DNA from: Paramesorhizobium leguminum
Lineage (GTDB): Bacteria > Pseudomonadota > Alphaproteobacteria > Rhizobiales > Rhizobiaceae
DNA: 64,000 bases
NCBI RefSeq assembly: GCF_003217235.1
Contig: NZ_QJTF01000012.1
Coordinates: 45,221 to 109,220 of the forward strand
Direction: 5' to 3'
Below the pieces are notes generated by a model, which was not told the origin of the DNA, searched no databases, and was given only the letters and a program-made list of their open reading frames with translations. Below are positions 1-7,352 of the stretch, piece by piece. Position numbers and translations under genes: made by a program. Each line of letters starts with the position of its first letter. The first letter of the stretch is position 1.

Positions 1-1317
1 GTTCGCCGGGAGCATCGGGCGATAGCTCGGCTTTGGCGGCGCGACGCTCGCCATCGCGGCGGACTGCACGAGCTTGGTGGGATGCGCCTGAGAGCCGGGA
101 ATACGGATCGACTGCAATTCGTATTCCTCATAGATGGCATCGGTCAGCCGGGTGCCCCCGGGCGGCGTCCAGTCAACGGTTTCATAGGCGAGCTCCACAC
201 CCTCCGGATCGGCGGCAACGGTCGCGATGGGACGCACAGCGGATGAGCGCGCAAGATAGCCGCGCACAGATCGGGGCGTTGCGGCCGGAAGCACCGCCGG
301 GATTTCCGGCAGCGAGACCGGCAGACGTGGGGGCACCTGCGCCTCGATCCATCCGAGCAGCGTTGCGACATCCGGCGCCATGCCCGGCGACGCCGGGAAG
401 ACAACGGGATCAGCGGCGGGCGTCTTGTCTATGATGGTTAGCCGCGTCGGGAAGGCCGTGCCATGCTTGGCATAGACCGAACCGGCTATTGCCGCAGAGA
501 AGACAATCGTGCCCCGCTCCTGCAAGCGGACGAAGGCATCGCGCCAGTTGGGAAGGTCCGGCCCGACATTGGCCCCGGTAATCGTCACCAGCCGCCCGCC
601 GGGTGCAAGGCGGTTCAGCGCCGATGCAATATGGCGGAAACCGGCATCGGCTACGCGCCCAGCGACGTTCGCCAGAGCCGAAAACGGCGGGTTCATCAGC
701 ACGACTGAGGGCACGGTGCTGGCCGCGAGATGATCGTCGATTTGGGCTGCGTCGAAGCGCGTCACGGCAATGGCCGGAAAGAGTGAGGCGAGCAGATCGG
801 CGCGAAGCTCGGCCAATTCGTTGAGGATAAGAGAGCCGCCGGAGATCTCGGCGAAGATGGCGAGGAGACCCGTGCCGGCCGATGGTTCAAGCACGATATC
901 GTTCGGCGTGATGGCGGCCGCGGTCGCTGCCGCGAGACCCAGCGGCACCGGCGTCGAAAACTGCTGGAGCACCTGGCTCTCCTCGGAGCGGCGCGTATGC
1001 GTCGGCAGGAGGCCGGTGATTTTCGTCAGGGCGGAAAGCCGCAATACCGGAGAGGCGGCTTTACGGAAAAGCGCACGTCCGTACTTGCGCAAAAACAGAA
1101 CGGTCGCCACCTCGCAGGCGTCGTAGGCCGCTTTCCAGTTCCAGGCGCCAGCAGTGTCGGAAGCGCCGAAGACTGTTTCCATGGCCGCGCGCAGGATGGC
1201 GGCATCGATACGTTCCCCGCGTTCAAGATGGGCAAGAAGACGGTTGGCGGCGCCAAGTATGGCGGGCGTATGAGCAATGGGCGCGACCGAAGCGGCCACG
1301 GGCAAAGTGATGTTCAT
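1..1317 (-). CDS. Strawberry-notch family methylase/helicase, N-terminal part (runs off the window)
   Basis: The reading frame is open for 439 codons from an ATG at 1317 to base 1 with no stop, so only the N-terminal part is present. It contains a QQFSTP segment (residues 118-123), a SAM-binding motif EPSAGTG (144-150) and the adenine-methyltransferase motif NPPF (209-212). The last visible part reads GSQAHPTKLVQSAAMASVAP, the linker I recognise from strawberry-notch proteins, whose SF2 helicase domain should follow outside the window. The family is known from rhizobial plasmids and integrative elements; DNA modification or remodelling of the element is an inference. The gene is preceded by the shared island leader. 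Substrate is unknown. Confidence 0.82.
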   Translation of the reverse strand, partial: MNITLPVAASVAPIAHTPAILGAANRLLAHLERGERIDAAILRAAMETVFGASDTAGAWNWKAAYDACEVATVLFLRKYGRALFRKAASPVLRLSALTKITGLLPTHTRRSEESQVLQQFSTPVPLGLAAATAAAITPNDIVLEPSAGTGLLAIFAEISGGSLILNELAELRADLLASLFPAIAVTRFDAAQIDDHLAASTVPSVVLMNPPFSALANVAGRVADAGFRHIASALNRLAPGGRLVTITGANVGPDLPNWRDAFVRLQERGTIVFSAAIAGSVYAKHGTAFPTRLTIIDKTPAADPVVFPASPGMAPDVATLLGWIEAQVPPRLPVSLPEIPAVLPAATPRSVRGYLARSSAVRPIATVAADPEGVELAYETVDWTPPGGTRLTDAIYEEYELQSIRIPGSQAHPTKLVQSAAMASVAPPKPSYRPMLPAN

Positions 1318-1330
1318 GTGAGAAGCCTTG

Positions 1331-1411
1331 AGGAGAGCGGAAACAGGAGAGCCGGCGCAGCGCTCTCTCAACCGCCCAGGCTCACCCGTCCCGCCGGTCC
1401 TCTCCCTCTCC
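1331..1411 (-). promoter_or_regulatory. Island leader repeat, copy 1
   Basis: Read on the minus strand this stretch has a GAGAGGGAGAGG block, then GACGGGT, a GGGC block and GAGAGAGCGCT, and ends shortly before the start codon of the methylase/helicase gene. The same ordered blocks precede three other island genes (copies near 2791, 3372 and 6749). A shared promoter/leader or a protein-binding region is inferred. Confidence 0.6.
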
Positions 1412-1434
1412 ATGCATGGCGACAGCCCGCATAG

Positions 1435-1463
1435 AAAAAGCGCCTCGCCGGAAAGCGAGGCGC
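1435..1463 (-). terminator. Rho-independent terminator
   Basis: A perfect 9-bp stem (GCGCCTCGC at 1440-1448 with GCGAGGCGC at 1455-1463) is followed on the minus strand by five T residues. It lies just after the stop codon of the 214-residue gene and before the leader of the next gene. Confidence 0.85.
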
Positions 1464-1472
1464 TGGACCAAA

Positions 1473-2117
1473 TCACCCGAAACGGCGGCCGTTTACGGTG
1501 AAGGTATATTCGTTGGCGGCGATCACCGCATCGACGGCTTCGTCCGAGGTCAGATATTCGTATTCATATTCGAGCTGGCGATAGAGCCAGCCTGCCAGAT
1601 CGCGAAGCGCCTCAATCACGATTTCCTCGGCATCCGCCGTCACGTCCTGACAGGTCGGACTGTCGCGCGCGACCGAGATGGCCATGCAATTCTCATGATA
1701 ATAATGACCGCGATGACTGGCTTCGGCGTGAAGCTGGTAGAAATTGCGGCGTTGGATAGCCTGAAGGGTGTCTGCAATCCCATGCAGCGCCGCATCCTTC
1801 GGCGCGTAGGCACGGATCCGATGCGGAGCATCCTGCTCATAGGAATAGAATGTCTCGAAGCAGGCGCCGTCGCCCTGACTCCAAAAACCGCGGAACCAGA
1901 TGCAGGGCTTCTGTCGAGTGCCCCCGCCCAGAAGGGGAACGGCGCGGGTTTTGAGGCGCAGCCCCAGGATTTCCGCGATCTGCTGGAAATCCCCGTAGAC
2001 TGAATCATACCAGTCGTAGTCGAAACCGCCTTCGCGGTACCAGGCACGCGCCTTCTCCTTGGCGGCATCGGACAGTTCATCGAAGCGATAGACCGTGGTT
2101 TCGATGATTTTACTCAT
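1473..2117 (-). CDS. Conserved accessory protein ('antitoxin of TA stability system' annotation family)
   Basis: The protein has 214 residues and starts MSKIIETTVYRFDELSDAAK. This opening recurs in proteins of rhizobial mobile elements and phages that databases often label 'antitoxin of toxin-antitoxin stability system'. I see no toxin partner beside it and no DNA-binding motif, so that label is not supported here. It is acidic and rich in Tyr and Trp, with a very polar central part. The start at 2117 was preferred over 2132 because a GGAGG lies eight bases upstream of it. It ends in a strong terminator and does not carry the shared island leader, unlike its neighbours. Function unknown. Confidence 0.75.
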   Translation of the reverse strand: MSKIIETTVYRFDELSDAAKEKARAWYREGGFDYDWYDSVYGDFQQIAEILGLRLKTRAVPLLGGGTRQKPCIWFRGFWSQGDGACFETFYSYEQDAPHRIRAYAPKDAALHGIADTLQAIQRRNFYQLHAEASHRGHYYHENCMAISVARDSPTCQDVTADAEEIVIEALRDLAGWLYRQLEYEYEYLTSDEAVDAVIAANEYTFTVNGRRFG

Positions 2118-2182
2118 CGGCATCACCTCCATCGAGAACCTGCGTGAAATGTATGGAATGGTCGGCCATGTCAGGCTCCTTA

Positions 2183-2211
2183 AAACGGAAAACCCGGCGC
2201 GATGGCCGGGT
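2183..2211 (-). terminator. Rho-independent terminator
   Basis: A 7-bp stem (ACCCGGC at 2192-2198 with GCCGGGT at 2205-2211) is followed on the minus strand by TTTCCGTTTT. It lies 38 bases after the stop of the 177-residue gene. Confidence 0.7.
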
Positions 2212-2248
2212 CGGATTTACGGGAAAATGGAATGCGTGATCGTGAGCC

Positions 2249-2782
2249 TCACTCGGCCTTAAGCAGTGCCATCCGCGCGGCCTGCCGCCAGTCGGGGTGA
2301 ACGAGGCGACCTTCGATTACGCTGGCGCGTATGCCGAGCCTGCGGGCGGTATTATAATTGTCCCAGCCCGCTTCGAAGGACGCTTCAGCGCGCAATTTGC
2401 TCGCCTCTTCCATCACGAGACGAGCTTCGTCGTCCGAGGCAACAGGATGACACCATTTGACACCGCCCCGTACGGGTTCACCGGCGAGAACCTGACATTG
2501 CTCGTTGTCGATAATGATGAACAAGAGCGGCTCGAAATCGGCGATCTCGTCGTCGCCGGTATCGATGTGAGCCTGCCCGGCGATCCGTTCAACGCAGGTT
2601 ATGGCGTCGTTGAGGGTATCGCATTGGTCCAACTCGATGGTGAGCAAAACCTCAGAGGAACCATAGAGCGGATTGTCTTTCAGACTGGCTTCGCCGAGGC
2701 AGGTGACCCGCAGAGGAAATTTCCGGTGGAGCGCCGCGTTCGAGGACAAGTTCGTAGCGGTAACGGAGTTGAAGGTGTTCAT
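2249..2782 (-). CDS. Hypothetical island protein
   Basis: About 177 residues, acidic, with no recognised domain, signal peptide or membrane segment. The C-terminal half contains a repeated Ala/Glu-rich stretch and ends RQAARMALLKAE. An upstream in-frame GTG at 2785 directly abuts the ATG at 2782; a GGGAG lies nine bases before the ATG, so I chose the ATG. A long open frame on the opposite strand here is compositional and was not kept, because this strand has the ribosome site, the shared island leader upstream and a terminator downstream. It probably belongs to the conserved accessory set between the ParB and methylase/helicase genes. No function can be assigned. Confidence 0.65.
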   Translation of the reverse strand: MNTFNSVTATNLSSNAALHRKFPLRVTCLGEASLKDNPLYGSSEVLLTIELDQCDTLNDAITCVERIAGQAHIDTGDDEIADFEPLLFIIIDNEQCQVLAGEPVRGGVKWCHPVASDDEARLVMEEASKLRAEASFEAGWDNYNTARRLGIRASVIEGRLVHPDWRQAARMALLKAE

Positions 2783-2790
2783 CACGATTG

Positions 2791-2870
2791 TCTCCCTGAC
2801 GGGCGGCGGAAGCCTCTCTCCCGCCCCACAATCCCGTCACGGCCAAACCGGTCGCACTCTCCCTCTCCTC
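2791..2870 (-). promoter_or_regulatory. Island leader repeat, copy 2
   Basis: On the minus strand it has GGAGAGGGAGAG, then GACGGG, GGGGCGG and GAGAGAGGCT in the same order as the other three leaders. It precedes the 177-residue gene. Confidence 0.6.
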
Positions 2871-2902
2871 GCCCTCATATAATTGGCCGTAGCCTGCATG
2901 AG

Positions 2903-2938
2903 AAAAGCGCCCCGCCGTGGAGCAGCAGGACGCTCCAC
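2903..2938 (-). terminator. Possible terminator after the antirestriction gene
   Basis: A 7-bp stem (GTGGAGC at 2917-2923 with GCTCCAC at 2932-2938) lies six bases after the stop of the antirestriction gene. On the minus strand it is followed by a GC-rich stretch and CTTTTC, so it is a weaker match to a Rho-independent terminator than the other island hairpins. Confidence 0.4.
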
Positions 2939-2943
2939 ATCAG

Positions 2944-3366
2944 TCAGTCGATGGCCTGGAATATCTCGGACGCCTCCGGATGGCCGGTCGAATAATCGTA
3001 AAGCCGCCCGTAACCACGCGCGAGAAACTCGGATTCGTACCGGAAGGAGAGATGCGAGAAGGTGAACAGCGTGGCGATGATACCAGCCGCCTCCGCCGAG
3101 ACCTCGCCGCAATATTGGGTGATGCCGCCCTCAATTCTGCAGCGCTGCTGCGAGGCGGGCGCCAGGAACAACGGCTGGCCTTCATACTCGTAGAAATTCC
3201 AGAAGCCACCGCCATAATCGCGCGGGCTGAGCCGCTGCATGAATGTATAGACCGCGTTCTCGGCGACTATCAGAAGCGGCAGTCCGAATAGCCCCGGCAA
3301 GAACGTCTCGCGGCGATCCTGCGGAACGAGTGTAGCAAGGCGGGATGTGGTGGCCTGTGTTGTCAT
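2944..3366 (-). CDS. ArdB/KlcA-type antirestriction protein
   Basis: The 140-residue protein has the family length and core: MQRLSPRDYGGGFWNFYEYE (about residues 43-62) followed by PLFLAP matches the conserved YxGGxWxFY...MAP block of ArdB/KlcA. These cytoplasmic proteins of plasmids and conjugative elements protect incoming DNA from type I restriction; that is family knowledge, not shown here. The ATG at 3366 has a GGAGA nine bases upstream, directly after the shared island leader. Together with the ParB-like gene it supports a transferable element. Sequence similarity to named members cannot be measured here, so no gene symbol is given. Confidence 0.85.
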   Translation of the reverse strand: MTTQATTSRLATLVPQDRRETFLPGLFGLPLLIVAENAVYTFMQRLSPRDYGGGFWNFYEYEGQPLFLAPASQQRCRIEGGITQYCGEVSAEAAGIIATLFTFSHLSFRYESEFLARGYGRLYDYSTGHPEASEIFQAID

Positions 3367-3371
3367 CGGGC

Positions 3372-3460
3372 TTTCTCCGGAGAGCGAAACGGGAAAGATT
3401 CGGACAGCGCTCTCTTTGCCCGTCCGAACCCATCCCGGCCCCAGATGGCCCTCTCCCTCT
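3372..3460 (-). promoter_or_regulatory. Island leader repeat, copy 3
   Basis: On the minus strand it reads AGAGGGAGAGGG, then GATGGGT, GACGGGC and GAGAGCGCT, followed by CTCTCC just before the ribosome site of the antirestriction gene. Same block order as copies 1, 2 and 4. Confidence 0.6.
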
Positions 3461-3586
3461 AAATCCCCTCTAGACGGCTCCGCAGCAGAGTAATTCCAAT
3501 AAACTGGTGGGCGTGAACAGTTTTCGGAAATCGCGAAGTTGCAGCAAAGATACTACAATAACTCAGTGATTCGAGGAGATATAAGA

Positions 3587-3820
3587 ATGGTATCTGTTAT
3601 TTGGACCCCAGCAGACAAACCAACAGAACGGCACGTTGTTGTGCATGCACACCGCGACGGAATGCCAGCCGCAGACAAGGGTTATTTCTTTCTCAGTGAT
3701 GAGAGCGACTGGGGTGGATCTGGTCCGTTTGACATGAGATTGGACGAGGTCATTGACCGGGCGAAGCAAAAGGCCTCGGACGAGGGACTTCACACCGTCG
3801 TCGTGGTTCGCAAACCCTGA
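3587..3820 (+). CDS. Hypothetical small protein, island cargo
   Basis: Encodes 77 residues without a recognised domain (begins MVSVIWTPADKPTER, ends LHTVVVVRKP). The start at 3587 was chosen over an upstream in-frame ATG because GAGGAG lies eight bases before it. The gene reads opposite to the surrounding island genes and its region is visibly richer in A/T, which suggests it was acquired separately. It is followed after 34 bases by the SEC-C protein gene on the same strand, so the two may form one transcription unit. The alternating beta-like C-terminal half could be a small binding domain; function unknown. Confidence 0.6.
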   Translation: MVSVIWTPADKPTERHVVVHAHRDGMPAADKGYFFLSDESDWGGSGPFDMRLDEVIDRAKQKASDEGLHTVVVVRKP

Positions 3821-3854
3821 TGAGCACCCACATCCGCTTGATGGAATAGCTTGT

Positions 3855-4511
3855 ATGCCTGCGATCAGCACTGATCTTTTCAAGAAGAATTTCACAACCA
3901 CACCCAAGACGGTAAGCGCTGAAGTGCGGGCGTTTTGCCAGCATATCAGTCCCGACCACGAGCCTACCTATGTGCCAGTGTCTCCGGATGCCGGTGCGTT
4001 GCCCTCGGAGTGCTTTAACAACGTGGCGAGCAAGGTCGAACGCGATGGCGGAACGCTGGTCTATGGCTGGCTGATTTGGGAATGGCCCCGTGTCTTTGTC
4101 GAAGCCGAGCATCATGCGGTGTGGGAGCAAGATGGCGTTCTCACCGATATCACGCCCTATGTGAATGACGAGCGGCAGATCCTATTCCTGCCCGATCCAA
4201 CGCGTACATATGATTTCATCACGCAGAAACGCCTGATCAACATCAAGAAAAACTTGGGTAAACTGACATCAGTTGATGATTGGATCGCGGCGGCCGACCG
4301 GTTGCATCGTGCTATCAAGACGAACTCCATAGGGAACCACTTTATGCTTGAGCGCTCATATCTCGCGTCGATGGATCAGGAGATCCGAAATGCTTTGGGA
4401 TTGGTATTTGTCGATCTAGCCAAGAGCACAGGCCCCAATAGCCAGTGTTTCTGCGCAAGCGGCCGCAAGTTCAAGAAATGCTGTGGACCGCTCATCCAGC
4501 TTCACCCCTAA
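3855..4511 (+). CDS. SEC-C zinc-motif protein, island cargo
   Basis: The protein has 218 residues. Its C-terminus carries CFCASGRKFKKCCG, a SEC-C motif (CxC-x8-CC) that binds zinc. The N-terminal part has a Trp-rich segment GWLIWEWPRVFVEAEHHAVW followed by DITP and FLPD, a block I have seen in other SEC-C proteins of unknown role. The start at 3855 avoids a 68-base overlap with the upstream gene that the earlier in-frame ATG would impose. The pair lies in the gap between the antirestriction leader and the ParB terminator, a typical cargo position. A host-defence or stress role is possible but unproven. Confidence 0.7.
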   Translation: MPAISTDLFKKNFTTTPKTVSAEVRAFCQHISPDHEPTYVPVSPDAGALPSECFNNVASKVERDGGTLVYGWLIWEWPRVFVEAEHHAVWEQDGVLTDITPYVNDERQILFLPDPTRTYDFITQKRLINIKKNLGKLTSVDDWIAAADRLHRAIKTNSIGNHFMLERSYLASMDQEIRNALGLVFVDLAKSTGPNSQCFCASGRKFKKCCGPLIQLHP

Positions 4512-4536
4512 CAGTACCCAGGTTGTCATGACAAAT

Positions 4537-4566
4537 GGCCCGGTGCTTTAAAGGAAGCACCGGGCC
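4537..4566. terminator. Bidirectional hairpin between convergent genes
   Basis: A perfect 12-bp stem (GGCCCGGTGCTT with AAGCACCGGGCC, loop of six) separates the SEC-C gene from the convergent ParB-like gene. On the minus strand it is followed by ATTTG only, so the T tract is weak on both sides. Confidence 0.65.
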
Positions 4567-4600
4567 ACGGTGAAGTTGTGGGTCTATCGATTACACAAAA

Positions 4601-6742
4601 TCACTCGGCCGCGATCATTGGGGCTTCGTTGTTTTCTTCGGCGTAGGACAGCCCGTCCTCGTCGATGTCCTCGGAGAGGAAGGCGGGCAACGTGTCGCTA
4701 CTACCCCCTTGATTGCAAGCGTCGGACCTGCGCAGCGGTTCCGGCAGCCAGCCGCTGTCCGCCAGAAGGCGTTCGGCTTCCTTGGCCATGTCGCCCTTCT
4801 TGAGGTGATCGATGAGCTGCGCCGCCCGTTCGCCCGCGCCTTCCCATACCGCTTCGAGGATGCGCGGCTTGGTCACGCGGCCGAGATAATTCTCGGCAGT
4901 CGTCCTGAATCCGGCGTCTACCATGTCCAGACCGACGGCTCGCGCCAGCCGATCCGCCTCGGCCATGCGACGGTCGAGCCCCGCCTGCGAGATGCCAGTG
5001 GTGCTATAGGGATTCGGCCGTTCGTAGAGCGCGTTGATCCCGTAGGCGACGCAGTGGGCGAGCAGCGCCAGGCGACTGGCCTCGTCAAGCGTGGCGAGCC
5101 AGTCCCAGAGAGCGTCCTCCTCATTCGGCAACTCAGCCTTCCAGTCTTCATGACGCCGCATGACGGATTTCGCGTAAGGAGCCTCCGCGAGATCCTTGCC
5201 CTGCTCGCGGAAGAAGACATGCGTGACGGAAGCCTGCAGGCTGGCGCCTGACGTGCTGGCGCGTTGGAAGGTGTCGCGTACCACTTTGTAGAGCAGCGCC
5301 GTGAGGGCGACATGCGGATTGGCTCCGACCGCATCGCGTAACGCCAGGGTGCGATGCGCCGTCAGTTCGGTCACAAGCCGTTCCGGAAGCGGCTTGATGG
5401 CATCCTCCTCTTCCTCCTCCGGCTCGGCCGGCTGCCCGCTGAGCGTGATGACGGCACGCTGGACGGAGGCTGCAACGGAATCAGCACCGGCACCGCCAGC
5501 CTCCCTGGTTCCCGCGCCATCGGCATCCATCTGGGGCTCGTCCTCGGAGCGGACATATCCGCGATCCACCAACAACGATCCGTCGGCATCGATGCCGATG
5601 AAGACGCCGGCGATGGCGATGTCGGCAGGATCGTAGACCATCGGCCGCTTCTCGAATGCCTTGAGCGCCGTCTCGATCTCGCCGAGACGCTGATCGATTT
5701 CGTCGGGCAGCTCGTCGGCGCCTTCATATTCCGCCTCGAGACGATCATATTCCTCGCGCAGTGCATCGCGAGCGGCGCGCTCCTCATCCGTCAGATCGGC
5801 GAAGGTGCCGGCAAGCGCGCGAAGGCTGTGATCGTAGCCGTAGGGAAGATTGATATCGACGGCGATCCATTTCCATCCCTCGGTGGCGATCTCGTCGGCG
5901 GCAGCCTTCAGCTTCTCCGCCACCAGCCGGTCGAGCAGCGGCACATCCTCCAGCCACCCCTCCCCGTCGTCATCGAAGAGATAGCGCGGCAGCAACGAAC
6001 CGCCCGCCGCGATATAGGCGTCGATGCCGACGAAGAGCGCACGCTTGTCGGAGGCGGGAACGCTGGTTTCGGTCAGCATCTGACGGATGCGCCAGGGCTC
6101 GCGATAGTAGGACTGTTTGACCGCATCCCATACCTGCTCCTGACGACCATGGTCCGGATGCGCGGTGAACGCTTCCAGCGTCGCGAGCGTCATGCCGTTC
6201 TGGGCATAGACCTCGTGCAGCACCGGCGAAACCTTGGCGAGCACCAAGCGCTGCTCGACATAGCGCTGGGTGGTGAAATATGCGCTGGCCACCTCCTTGG
6301 TGCTCATCCCGCCGTCGACCATGCGCTTGAACGCCTTGAATTGGTCGAGCGGATGGAGCGCGAGCCGGAAGGTGTTCTCGGCGAGCGAGTCATCGATAGC
6401 CGAGGTCTTGGCATCGGCCTTCTTGACGATGCAAGGGACAAGCCCGTCCTCCGGGAAGCGGCCGGTCTTGACCAGCCGTGCGATCGACCTGTAACGGCGT
6501 CCGCCCGCAGGGGTCTCAAAATCGCCGGTCTCGTTGCCATCAGCATCGAGGATAGCGCGGACATTGAGGCCCTGCACGAGATCCTCGCGGCGCTCGATGT
6601 CGGAGGTGAGTTCATCGAGGCCGACATCAATATCGGTTTCGCGAACATTGCTGTCCGACAACCTGATCCGGTTGAACGGAATATCGCGCGCCCGCGAGAA
6701 GACGATCATCGGGGCAGGTTTCTTCTTGGCAGCTTTGGCCAT
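4601..6742 (-). CDS. ParB/RepB/Spo0J-family protein of the mobile element
   Basis: Encodes 713 residues. The N-terminal ParB/sulfiredoxin-type domain (about 18-120) contains GGRRYRSI, a form of the GERR motif, and LAENTFR. A helix-turn-helix region follows (about 120-190, STKEVASAYFTT). The long C-terminal part has a Glu-rich linker (EEEEED) and is not a classical ParB dimer domain. Much larger than chromosomal ParB (about 290 residues), as in plasmid and integrative-element versions. No ParA is adjacent. The ATG at 6742 follows the shared leader with a GGAGA eight bases upstream; a longer in-frame start at 7228 would translate the tRNA and was rejected. Maintenance or gene control of the element is inferred. 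Confidence 0.82.
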   Translation of the reverse strand: MAKAAKKKPAPMIVFSRARDIPFNRIRLSDSNVRETDIDVGLDELTSDIERREDLVQGLNVRAILDADGNETGDFETPAGGRRYRSIARLVKTGRFPEDGLVPCIVKKADAKTSAIDDSLAENTFRLALHPLDQFKAFKRMVDGGMSTKEVASAYFTTQRYVEQRLVLAKVSPVLHEVYAQNGMTLATLEAFTAHPDHGRQEQVWDAVKQSYYREPWRIRQMLTETSVPASDKRALFVGIDAYIAAGGSLLPRYLFDDDGEGWLEDVPLLDRLVAEKLKAAADEIATEGWKWIAVDINLPYGYDHSLRALAGTFADLTDEERAARDALREEYDRLEAEYEGADELPDEIDQRLGEIETALKAFEKRPMVYDPADIAIAGVFIGIDADGSLLVDRGYVRSEDEPQMDADGAGTREAGGAGADSVAASVQRAVITLSGQPAEPEEEEEDAIKPLPERLVTELTAHRTLALRDAVGANPHVALTALLYKVVRDTFQRASTSGASLQASVTHVFFREQGKDLAEAPYAKSVMRRHEDWKAELPNEEDALWDWLATLDEASRLALLAHCVAYGINALYERPNPYSTTGISQAGLDRRMAEADRLARAVGLDMVDAGFRTTAENYLGRVTKPRILEAVWEGAGERAAQLIDHLKKGDMAKEAERLLADSGWLPEPLRRSDACNQGGSSDTLPAFLSEDIDEDGLSYAEENNEAPMIAAE

Positions 6743-6748
6743 GGTGGT

Positions 6749-6829
6749 TTCTCCGCGACGGGCGCCGAGAGCCTCTCTCTCAGCCCGAAACCCGTCGAGA
6801 AGCGCAGCGCCGCCCCTCTCACTCTGGAG
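6749..6829 (-). promoter_or_regulatory. Island leader repeat, copy 4
   Basis: On the minus strand it has AGAGTGAGAGGGG, then GACGGGT, CGGGCT and GAGAGAGAGGCT, ending just before the ribosome site of the ParB-like gene. It is the farthest copy from the other three but keeps the same block order. Confidence 0.6.
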
Positions 6830-6995
6830 GGCAGCGCCACGCAATCGGCAAAACGGAAATGCGCAAAGCCGGAGAAACTGCATTTCCGGCTTTGGGCAAA
6901 TTAGAATGACCAGATGTGTAAGTCTTTGTGACGAGTTGATCGGCTCTCGCGTACGCCAAGCTGCGATAGCGTTACCCGAGGATATCCGCTTTTCC

Positions 6996-7039
6996 AAAAC
7001 CGGCTGAAAAACCGGCTGAATTTTAAAAATTAAGCCGGT
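6996..7039. repeat. Tandem 12-bp repeat with an inverted half-site
   Basis: AAAACCGGCTGA occurs twice head to tail (6996-7007 and 7008-7019) and an inverted relative, TAAGCCGGT, follows at 7031-7039. It lies between the ParB leader and the tRNA at the presumed island end. It could be an operator, a ParB site or an integrase arm site; the sequence alone cannot decide. Confidence 0.5.
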
Positions 7040-7088
7040 GTCAGTTGGCCTAAGTTTCTGAATTGCTATGAAATTCAAATAGATGGAA

Positions 7089-7165
7089 TGGCGCGCCCGA
7101 AAGGATTCGAACCTCTGACCCCCAGATTCGTAGTCTGGTGCTCTATCCAGCTGAGCTACGGGCGC
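7089..7165 (-). tRNA. tRNA-Arg (anticodon ACG)
   Basis: A complete 77-nt cloverleaf on the minus strand: acceptor GCGCCCG at the 5' end pairs with CGGGCGC at the 3' end, CCA is encoded, the anticodon arm is CCAGA-CTACGAA-TCTGG and the T arm has GGTTCGAATCC. Its 3' end faces the mobile element, so the element may have supplied the 3' part of the gene on integration. Confidence 0.95.
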
Positions 7166-7304
7166 TTGACCATTTTGTGCGTCACTTGACGCAGCGCGGT
7201 AACTAATTGGTTCGGTTCCGGATTGCAAGCGCTTATGACAAAAAACTGTAATCTATCAGCAATTTCTTTTTGAGCGGCGAAAGGTGGTAGCGCCATGTTT
7301 TTTA

Positions 7305-7352
7305 AGCCGCATGATCTTGTCCCGAAAAGTCTGCAACTTTCCTGGATCATGC
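7305..7352. repeat. Extragenic palindrome, family A, copy 1
   Basis: An imperfect palindrome GCATGATC...CTGCA...GATCATGC directly after the stop codon of the sensor kinase. Two more copies lie at 36364 and 40792. The Rhizobiales have many such elements; here it may also act as the 3' hairpin of the kinase transcript. Confidence 0.7.

Larger units (their letters stand above)
1..7088. mobile_element. Integrative/plasmid-like element, right end
   Basis: Inferred from gene content: a ParB-like protein without ParA, an ArdB/KlcA antirestriction protein, a strawberry-notch methylase/helicase and two accessory proteins typical of rhizobial conjugative elements and plasmids. All are on the minus strand, with shared leaders and individual terminators. 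The element ends exactly where the 3' end of tRNA-Arg begins, and tRNA 3' ends are the usual target of tyrosine integrases. No integrase, relaxase or conjugation gene is in the visible part; these would lie to the left. The outer boundary cannot be seen, so this is a partial element. Confidence 0.6.

Noticed and set aside
5354..6904. Long open frame on the plus strand opposite the ParB-like gene
   Set aside because: Antisense shadow caused by high GC; no ribosome site or known domain.
6743..7228. N-terminal extension of the ParB-like protein to 7228
   Set aside because: It would translate the tRNA-Arg and the leader; the ATG at 6742 has a ribosome site.
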